From Candidatus Aminicenantota bacterium (GTDB taxonomy: Bacteria; Acidobacteriota; Aminicenantia; UBA2199): a DNA stretch of 8,339 nucleotides. Where the stretch lies: NCBI GenBank assembly GCA_024644125.1, contig JAHELQ010000214.1, forward strand, positions 1 through 8,339, written 5' to 3'. Shown here piece after piece: positions 1 to 5,231 of the stretch. The stretch's first letter is position 1, and the number at the start of each line of letters is the position of its first letter. The translations under genes were made by a program, and so were the position numbers. The notes below the pieces were generated by a model, which had not been told where the DNA came from, did not search any database, and saw only the letters and a program-made list of their open reading frames with translations.

Positions 1-141
1 CTGGACGGTAATGTCAGAGACGAGAAGGGCAATGTCACCCATCCGGCTTATCCTGACAATTGGTACCGCGCCATTGTCAAGGAACGGGGCGATGTGTATA
101 AGATGAAAAAACTCAAAGGCGAAAAGGACGGCGGCCATTAA
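1..141 (+). CDS. 3' end of an unrecognised gene (partial)
   Basis: Frame 1 is open from the left edge to a TAA at 139-141, giving 46 C-terminal residues that begin LDGNVRDEKGNVTHPAYPDN and end KLKGEKDGGH. The codons show a strong purine-first bias and the product is hydrophilic and lysine-rich at the end, typical of a real soluble C-terminus; the opposite strand read here gives a hydrophobic, antisense-like product. I do not recognise the family and assign no function. It converges on the broken minus-strand gene, whose stop lies 11 bases away, and no hairpin with a T-run separates them. Confidence 0.6.
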   Translation: MDGNVRDEKGNVTHPAYPDNWYRAIVKERGDVYKMKKLKGEKDGGH

Positions 142-152
142 GCGACGACCTT

Positions 153-474
153 TCAATCCATTCGTTCCAACGCCTCTTTCAATACGATTTTCCAGCAGCC
201 GGGGGTAATGATAACTTCCGGCCCGCTGAAGAAGATCCTCGATCATCCGGGGATTCGGCACGGCGAATTGCCGCCAGTTGTCGATGACCCGGATGTCGAA
301 ATGCAGGTCCCGCGCCCGCATACTTCGCATCACGCTGGCCATTGATAGATGCGGTTGAAATTTCTCCAGGCCGGAGTCAAACCGAGTCGATTTCCACTCT
401 GGCTATTTTGTTTTGGGATTAATCACTCCCAGGATCTCGATCCAGCGGGTTGAGCCGTCGATGCGTGCTTCCAC
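153..474 (-). pseudogene. Broken small gene (amber codon plus frameshift), about 106 codons
   Basis: On the minus strand, downstream of the metallophosphoesterase, protein-like sequence continues through disrupted frames. From a possible GTG start at 474 it reads VEARIDGSTRWIEILGVINP then KTK, meets TAG at 405-403, and continues in the same frame with PEWKSTRFDSGLEKFQPHLS, MASVMRSMRARDLHFDIRVI and DNWRQFAVPNPRMIEDLLQR. Around 216-232 the coding signal moves by one base to a frame reading GPEVIITPGCWKIVLKEALE then RMD and TGA at 155-153. The span is 322 bases, exactly 107 codons plus one extra base, so one single-base insertion and one nonsense change explain it. The start is uncertain because the frame is open back to 579, where it overlaps the end of the upstream gene. 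I do not recognise the family. It could be a true pseudogene, an assembly error, or two small genes. The gap to the upstream stop is 17 bases, suggesting a former operon. Confidence 0.5.
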
Positions 475-491
475 TGTATCGAGGCCGCCCT

Positions 492-2564
492 CTACTTCCT
501 GCCCTTGACAGCCAGCAAGTCGTCGATGCTGTCGATGATATCTCCATACGGATTGTATACAACCACCGAGATCTTTTTTTTAGTTGCGCGGAACAAGAGG
601 AAGTTCTCCTGGGAAGAATAATAGAAGCAGCCTCTCATCGAGGTGTTCCCGGGGCATTTGGCGGGATTTTGTTCCCAATAATAATTCCAGGGCGTCGATT
701 CTTTGTTGTAATACGGAGCGCCGGCTCCTCCGCACGTGATGTACCAGGTGGGGAAGTGGATACTCGGCAGAGGCGAACAACCGAATCCTTCGCGGCACAC
801 ATACCCCTTGCCATCCGGATCGTCTACTGTCGGATCGCCAACCGGGACATACCGGGTGATCAATGTTTTATGATAGGAGTGCTCGTCGGACCCAAGCACA
901 GCCGCAACTTTGCTGTTTTGCGAGACCATGGTAACCAGACGGTTGCGTACAGTGATGATACCTTCCGGTTCCGGTTTCACCACCCCGGCGGCGGCGTCGA
1001 AGGTGTATGCGGTGACATGGTTGTTGCCATGATACCACATACAATCCTTGACATGGCCGCCGTTGGGAAACACCGGTTCCTGGGCGAACAACACGATGTA
1101 CTTGATTTTGGAATCTATCTCCCCTTCGTCCAATTCCTTTTGGATCCAATCCATCTGGTCCCGCATGATGTAACCTTCGGGGGAGCCGCCGATGTCCTTT
1201 GGCCCGGTATCGCTCATATCTTGATATCCCACCCAATAGTTGTTGTTGAAGGCGATTATCTTGACCGGACCGTAGGCGAACGAATAAACGTTCTCCCTGT
1301 ACGCCGGGCGGCGGGGATCCGAGGTGGCCGGACCATTGAGGGGATTGACCATCTCCGAGGCGAAAATCGCTTCCACACTCTCTGTGTCATAGGGCCAGCG
1401 ATCATAGGACGACCGCAGATTGTCGCCGTCGATAAAAACTCGCAGCAACGCTTCATGGTTGCCGATACAGGTGTAGACCGCCCGTTGGCGCCAGAAACCC
1501 GCCATCGATTGTTTCCAGGCGCTCAATTGGGTTTTGAAATCAGCGATTCCCGAGGTGTATCCGCTTACCAGATCTCCGCCGAACAAGAAAAAATCGGCGC
1601 CAAGCCGGTAGGCCAGATTGGCGATCCGTTCCATCACCAGGTAATTCACCCCCATAAAATTCGCGCTACCGCCAGCCACGCCTTCCCGGCTGTCTCCGGC
1701 GTAGGCGAACACAGCTTCGTCTTTCCCCGGCTTAGGAGCGGTGTGGAAGCGGTAGGATTTGGTTTTGTTCGACCCGTATTCCACTACATAACTGTATTCT
1801 TTACCGGGGGACAGGCCGCTTATTTTGATCTCGTGCCGGAAGCCGGGTTCGCCCGAGGGGAAGATTTTTATCCCGTCCAACACCACCTGCGATTTTACCT
1901 TCATGGTGGTTTTGAAGGCGATGATTACCTCGTCGAACCGGTCGCTGCGGATGAGGCTCACCATCGGCCCCTCGAGTAACGCCGGCCTCACCATAAATTC
2001 ATCGCCGACTCTTTTAAAACCTGTGAATGTATCGAACACTCCCAGGAACCGGTCATGTTTTTGCGGTGCATCGGGATCGTCATCTTCCCTGTCAACAACG
2101 CGAAGGTAGAGCTCCAGCCGGACCACAACCTGTCCCTGGTCTAGCCAATCTTCACTATTCAGATTTTGGCCCAGAAAAGCGGATACTGGAATGTTGCTAT
2201 GGCCCTTCACGATGTTTTTGCGTAGCCTGAACTTTTTATAAGTATAGTCCACTTCTTCCCCCTCGAATGGGTTGGGCCCCACCCGGAGAGCGCCGTAGAT
2301 ATGTTGGGGATCGATCTCCGTCCCGTCCAACAAACGGGTGATCCCGCTCATATCCAGAGACAGACCATTTTTGTCCCCATCTTTGATGCAAGAGTACAAT
2401 TGGTCAATGGACAATAAATTTTTGATCCCGTAATAGGGTAATTCCTTCAATGCCGGATTTTTTTGAAGATTCCTGACCGGTAGATCCTCTGCTGCGGCAG
2501 CCAAAAACGGCATAGCTAAATTCCCCAATAAAAAAACGATGATCGTAACCCTTTCTAACCTCAT
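492..2564 (-). CDS. Exported calcineurin-like metallophosphoesterase, purple acid phosphatase type
   Basis: 690 residues. Residues 1-25 form a signal peptide (basic start, hydrophobic VTIIVFLLGNLAMPFLAAAA, small residues before EDLP), so the protein should act in the periplasm or outside. Residues 30-185 match nothing I know. Residues about 190-275 look like the fibronectin-III-like domain that precedes the catalytic domain in purple-acid-phosphatase relatives (ISGLSPGKEYSYVVEYG, then YRFHTAPKPG). The catalytic domain runs from about 285 to 615: AYAGDSR (D291), FGGDLVSGY (D331), IGNHEALL (N369, H370), FAQEPVFPNGGH (490s) and LGSDEHSYHKT (D560, H562). The family hydrolyses phosphate esters at a two-metal centre. 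Oddities: Q495 and D560 stand where histidines are usual. The end is rich in aromatic residues and cysteines. ATG at 2564 is backed by AGGGAG five bases upstream and a -10 TATAAT. The substrate cannot be deduced. Confidence 0.88.
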   Translation of the reverse strand: MRLERVTIIVFLLGNLAMPFLAAAAEDLPVRNLQKNPALKELPYYGIKNLLSIDQLYSCIKDGDKNGLSLDMSGITRLLDGTEIDPQHIYGALRVGPNPFEGEEVDYTYKKFRLRKNIVKGHSNIPVSAFLGQNLNSEDWLDQGQVVVRLELYLRVVDREDDDPDAPQKHDRFLGVFDTFTGFKRVGDEFMVRPALLEGPMVSLIRSDRFDEVIIAFKTTMKVKSQVVLDGIKIFPSGEPGFRHEIKISGLSPGKEYSYVVEYGSNKTKSYRFHTAPKPGKDEAVFAYAGDSREGVAGGSANFMGVNYLVMERIANLAYRLGADFFLFGGDLVSGYTSGIADFKTQLSAWKQSMAGFWRQRAVYTCIGNHEALLRVFIDGDNLRSSYDRWPYDTESVEAIFASEMVNPLNGPATSDPRRPAYRENVYSFAYGPVKIIAFNNNYWVGYQDMSDTGPKDIGGSPEGYIMRDQMDWIQKELDEGEIDSKIKYIVLFAQEPVFPNGGHVKDCMWYHGNNHVTAYTFDAAAGVVKPEPEGIITVRNRLVTMVSQNSKVAAVLGSDEHSYHKTLITRYVPVGDPTVDDPDGKGYVCREGFGCSPLPSIHFPTWYITCGGAGAPYYNKESTPWNYYWEQNPAKCPGNTSMRGCFYYSSQENFLLFRATKKKISVVVYNPYGDIIDSIDDLLAVKGRK

Positions 2565-2569
2565 TATAA

Positions 2570-2575
2570 CTCCCT
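2570..2575 (-). promoter_or_regulatory. Ribosome binding site of the metallophosphoesterase
   Basis: AGGGAG on the minus strand lies five bases before the ATG at 2564. It fixes that start, which also places the signal peptide at the very N-terminus. Confidence 0.75.
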
Positions 2576-2593
2576 CTTCCTTAATTTAGGGCC

Positions 2594-2622
2594 ATTATAT
2601 ACCAATCCCGCCTCAAGAGCAA
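2594..2622 (-). promoter_or_regulatory. Sigma-70-like promoter of the metallophosphoesterase
   Basis: Minus strand: perfect -10 TATAAT (2599-2594), 17-bp spacer, -35 TTGCTC (2622-2617, three of six consensus positions). Transcription would begin near 2587 and leave a leader of about 22 bases that includes the ribosome binding site. The weak -35 suggests low or activator-assisted expression. Inferred from sequence only. Confidence 0.55.
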
Positions 2623-2639
2623 GGATCGAATGTCATATC

Positions 2640-2657
2640 GGGAGGGGGGGAAGTGGG
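2640..2657 (+). other. Potential G-quadruplex motif in the divergent control region
   Basis: The plus strand reads GGG, A, seven G, AAGT, GGG. Splitting the long run as GGG-G-GGG gives four G3 tracts with loops of 1, 1 and 4 bases, which satisfies the standard intramolecular G-quadruplex pattern. It lies 17 bases upstream of the -35 of the PP2C promoter and upstream of the opposite promoter. Whether it folds in the cell is unknown. Confidence 0.4.
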
Positions 2658-2659
2658 CA

Positions 2660-2673
2660 CGGCAATTTTGCCG
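2660..2673. promoter_or_regulatory. 14-bp palindrome next to the PP2C promoter; possible operator
   Basis: CGGCAA-TT-TTGCCG is a perfect inverted repeat with 6-bp arms, ending one base before the -35 hexamer at 2675. A dimeric regulator bound here would touch RNA polymerase at the phosphatase promoter and sit 37 bases from the -35 of the divergent one. As RNA it would not be in either transcript, so a terminator role is unlikely. I do not recognise it as the site of a known regulator. Confidence 0.35.
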
Positions 2674-2674
2674 G

Positions 2675-2703
2675 TTGACATTTAATTGAAATGGATTTAA
2701 TAT
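2675..2703 (+). promoter_or_regulatory. Sigma-70-like promoter of the PP2C phosphatase gene
   Basis: Perfect -35 TTGACA (2675-2680), 17-bp spacer, -10 TAATAT (2698-2703, four of six consensus positions). An overlapping TATAGT at 2701-2706 could serve as -10 with a longer spacer. Start of transcription would be near 2710, leaving a leader of about 50 bases. Confidence 0.65.
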
Positions 2704-2752
2704 AGTTAAAAAGCTTCCAGCGGGGTTGGTTGAAAAACGATCCGGTCGCCCC

Positions 2753-2758
2753 AGGAGG
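2753..2758 (+). promoter_or_regulatory. Consensus ribosome binding site of the PP2C gene
   Basis: AGGAGG, a full Shine-Dalgarno core, lies four bases before the ATG at 2763. It decides the start and predicts strong translation, in contrast to the kinase gene downstream. Confidence 0.8.
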
Positions 2759-2762
2759 ATGA

Positions 2763-3638
2763 ATGAAAGAGATTAAAGCCTTTGCCTTGACTGATAGAGG
2801 TTTAATAAGGCCTCATAATGAAGATAGTTTTCTACTCAAAATATATGGCGATGTGATCGTGGCGGCTGTGGCGGATGGGATGGGAGGTGAAGCTCATGGA
2901 GAGATCGCCAGTCAACTGGCTGTGGAAACCATCGGGAAGAACTTCGAAAAAAAGCGGGCTAAACTCTCCCTGGAAAAATTGGTGATCGATTCTCTGGTCC
3001 GGTCTCATAAAAAAATCAGGCTCAAATGGGAGAGTTTCGTTAATTCTCCCAAAATGGGCACCACCTGCACGCTTGCGGCCATCGGCCCGTTGTCCGGCGC
3101 TTTGAATGACGCCGGTAACGGAAATAATGGGCACCTGCGGGTTCATCTCGGCCACATCGGCGATAGCCGGATGTATTTGATTCACGATAACGAGATCCAA
3201 CAAAAGAGCACGGACCACACAATGGTGCAAAAACTCCTGGATATCGGCGCTCTCAAGCCGGACGAAGTGGAGCATTTTATCCACAAAAATGTGATATATA
3301 AATCCCTCGGCGGAGCGGAGGATCTTCTTCTCGATCCGGTGGAGGAATTCGATCTGCCCTACGGCAGTATCATGCTCATCTGTTCAGACGGTTTTTCCAA
3401 TTATATCAAACCCCGCGAGATTGTCGAGATTTTGCAGGGAAAAGAGAATATCGAGGGCGCATGCCATTATATGGTCGATCTGGCCAATTACAGAGGCGGG
3501 GACGACAATATCACCGTGATTTTGGTGGAATTCGGGGAATTTGAGCGGCGGGAGGATATCGAGCTGGAGCAAGTCCCATCCTGGTATTCCGAGAACCGGA
3601 TCTGCCTCGGAGTCGCCAAATTCGGTGAATCATCCTGA
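2763..3638 (+). CDS. PP2C-type serine/threonine protein phosphatase
   Basis: 291 residues, of the bacterial PrpC/Stp family, which removes phosphate from Ser/Thr residues using a Mn/Mg metal centre. Family motifs occur in order: RPHNED at 16-21, AVADGMGGEAHGE at 36-47 (D38), GTTCTLAAI at 99-107, HIGDSRMYLI at 131-140 (D134), STDHTMVQ at 149-156, LICSDGFSNYI at 205-215 (D209) and GGDDNITVILVEF at 245-257 (D247, D248, N249). All metal-ligand aspartates expected of the family appear present. No signal peptide or membrane segment is seen, so it is cytoplasmic. Between 109 and 124 there is a small Gly/Asn-rich insertion, and a 34-residue tail (258-291) follows the catalytic core. It has its own promoter and strong ribosome binding site. 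The Ser/Thr kinase 87 bases downstream on the same strand is its natural partner. Confidence 0.95.
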   Translation: MKEIKAFALTDRGLIRPHNEDSFLLKIYGDVIVAAVADGMGGEAHGEIASQLAVETIGKNFEKKRAKLSLEKLVIDSLVRSHKKIRLKWESFVNSPKMGTTCTLAAIGPLSGALNDAGNGNNGHLRVHLGHIGDSRMYLIHDNEIQQKSTDHTMVQKLLDIGALKPDEVEHFIHKNVIYKSLGGAEDLLLDPVEEFDLPYGSIMLICSDGFSNYIKPREIVEILQGKENIEGACHYMVDLANYRGGDDNITVILVEFGEFERREDIELEQVPSWYSENRICLGVAKFGESS

Positions 3639-3663
3639 TATGCAGATCGGCGTGTATTCTAAT

Positions 3664-3692
3664 TTGACATTTTTTTTCAAAGAATGTAATAT
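3664..3692 (+). promoter_or_regulatory. Sigma-70-like promoter of the kinase gene
   Basis: In the 87-base gap after the phosphatase stop: perfect -35 TTGACA (3664-3669), 17-bp spacer containing eight T in a row, -10 TAATAT (3687-3692). The hexamers and spacing are identical to the promoter at 2675-2703. Transcription would start near 3699, leaving a leader of about 27 bases. The kinase can therefore be expressed independently of the phosphatase, although read-through is also likely because no hairpin terminator is visible in the gap. Confidence 0.65.
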
Positions 3693-3725
3693 GTTCTTTT
3701 ATAAAATTCAAGTGAACGGCAACAT

Positions 3726-5231
3726 ATGAAAAAATTCCCGGAAATCCCAGGCTACAAATTCATGAAAGCCATCGGCAGCGGCGGAATGGCGGATGTTTAT
3801 CTGGCGGTTCAAAAAAAACTGGACCGGATGGTGGCGATCAAGGTCATGCAACCGGAGGTGTTCCGCAGCCCGGTGACGACGAAGCGCTTTGTCAGGGAAG
3901 CCAAAACCCTCTCTAAATTAGTGCATCCTAACATCATCACTGTATTCGATGTGGGCAAAGTGGATGATACCTATTATATCGTGATGGAATATCTGCACGG
4001 AAGCCTGAAGGATAAAATCGAAAGCCAACGGAAAGTACCGCCGGCCGAGGCGCTGCATATTGTCCGACAGGTGGCCGACGCCCTATACTATGCCCACAAG
4101 ATGGGATTTGTGCACCGGGATGTCAAGCCCGACAATATCCTCTTCCGCAAGGACGGGACGCCGGTGGTGGTGGATTTCGGCATCGCCCGTCCTGTGGATA
4201 CCGAAACCAGGCTCACCAAGACCGGTATGTCTATCGGAACGCCCAGTTATATCAGCCCGGAACAGGCGCGAGGGCAGAAGGTGGACGGCAGGAGCGATAT
4301 ATACAGTCTCGGGGTGGTCCTGTATGAGATGCTGACCGGGAAATTGCCCTATAAATCGGAGAACACCCTCGGCGTTGTGATCAAACACATCCAGGAACCG
4401 GTGCCGAAATTGACCGGCGCGTTGAAGCAATACCAGGCGTTGCTGGATAAAATGATGGCTAAGGAAAAGAGCAAACGGGTTCGCTCCCAAAAAGAACTGG
4501 ACGAGATCACAAAATCGTTTATGAACAATGATCCAATCAAGGTGGCGAAACCGGACCCGATCAGAAAAAACACGTCGGATCTGGAAAAAACCAGGATTCA
4601 AGAGAGCGTCAATCCCGGAGTCTCCAGTACGTTGGAGGTTTTGCGCCAACCGCGGGAAAAACGGAGTCGCGGGGTCTTATGGCTGCTTATTTTGGCCGCG
4701 ATGGTAGGGGCCGCGATATTTTCTTATTTTTACCGGAATTCCGTCGGTCGCCATTACCGGGATCTGGATTCCGCGGATGTCCGCTCCCTTGTGATTGAAA
4801 ACAATTATTTCGACAATATATGGAATAGGTACGGCAATTTTCACACGGCGTACAAAGTAGAGATGCCCGGGAATATGACGGTGGTGGTGGACCGGGAAAA
4901 TGGATTGATGTGGCACCAAAGCGGATCGGAAACCGATTTGAAATACTCGGACGCCGGCAAATGGCTGGAGGACTTTAATCGTCGGGGTTATGCGGGATTC
5001 ACCGATTGGCGCCTTCCCACACTGGAAGAGGCAGCCTCGTTACTGCGCGCCAGGCAAGACGCTAATTCCTTGTTTGTCGATCCGGTCTTCGCAAGCAAAC
5101 AGCAGAGCATCTGGACCGGCGACGGTTACGGGAACCAGGAGAATTGGGTCGTGAGATTCGACGAAGGATACATCCTTCATCACGAGCTTCATGTCGGAAA
5201 TTTTGTCCGCCCTGTCAGGAACTACCCCTAA
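3726..5231 (+). CDS. Membrane-anchored Hanks-type Ser/Thr protein kinase with Lcl/DUF1566 ectodomain
   Basis: 501 residues. Kinase domain about 10-265: glycine loop IGSGGMADV (16-24), lysine K39 in VAIKV, helix-C glutamate E58, catalytic HRDVKPDN (130-137, D132), DFG (150-152), an activation loop with T164, T166 and T172, then SPEQ (177-180) and DIYSLGVVLYEMLTGKLPY. All catalytic residues are present, so it should be active. A charged linker (266-315) leads to one membrane segment (about 317-336), with REKRSR on the cytoplasmic side. Residues about 340-501 form an Lcl C-terminal (DUF1566) domain: DRENGLMWHQSGS, YAGFTDWRLPTLEEAASLL, SIWTGDG, WVVRF and a final VRPVR. The domain is predicted outside the cytoplasmic membrane and probably senses or binds an external ligand. 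The phosphatase just upstream is the expected antagonist. No good Shine-Dalgarno is seen; the start is set by the N-terminus fitting the kinase fold. The stop abuts that of the convergent histidine kinase. Confidence 0.95.
   Translation: MKKFPEIPGYKFMKAIGSGGMADVYLAVQKKLDRMVAIKVMQPEVFRSPVTTKRFVREAKTLSKLVHPNIITVFDVGKVDDTYYIVMEYLHGSLKDKIESQRKVPPAEALHIVRQVADALYYAHKMGFVHRDVKPDNILFRKDGTPVVVDFGIARPVDTETRLTKTGMSIGTPSYISPEQARGQKVDGRSDIYSLGVVLYEMLTGKLPYKSENTLGVVIKHIQEPVPKLTGALKQYQALLDKMMAKEKSKRVRSQKELDEITKSFMNNDPIKVAKPDPIRKNTSDLEKTRIQESVNPGVSSTLEVLRQPREKRSRGVLWLLILAAMVGAAIFSYFYRNSVGRHYRDLDSADVRSLVIENNYFDNIWNRYGNFHTAYKVEMPGNMTVVVDRENGLMWHQSGSETDLKYSDAGKWLEDFNRRGYAGFTDWRLPTLEEAASLLRARQDANSLFVDPVFASKQQSIWTGDGYGNQENWVVRFDEGYILHHELHVGNFVRPVRNYP

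Noticed and set aside
1..342. Minus-strand frame from an ATG at 342 open to the left edge, as an intact gene running off the window
   Set aside because: Beyond about 216 this frame loses coding character and becomes antisense to the well-behaved plus-strand frame 1-141, while a different minus-strand frame continues with good codons to a stop at 153. A frameshifted gene explains the pattern better.
415..430. GGGA...TCCC inverted repeat as a terminator after the metallophosphoesterase
   Set aside because: Stem is only four base pairs with an eight-base loop; on the minus strand it is followed by A-rich, not T-rich, sequence.
450..1979. 509-codon open frame on the plus strand
   Set aside because: It is antisense to the metallophosphoesterase, whose signal peptide, active-site motifs, promoter and ribosome binding site support the minus strand. 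The plus-strand product shows no recognisable domain.
3599..3648. GATCTGC / GCAGATC inverted repeat spanning the end of the PP2C gene
   Set aside because: Seven-base arms separated by 36 bases, the first arm inside coding sequence; compatible with chance.
3541..3729. 62-codon plus-strand frame overlapping the phosphatase end and kinase start
   Set aside because: It overlaps the real phosphatase in another frame, has low-complexity content over the promoter, and lacks a ribosome binding site.
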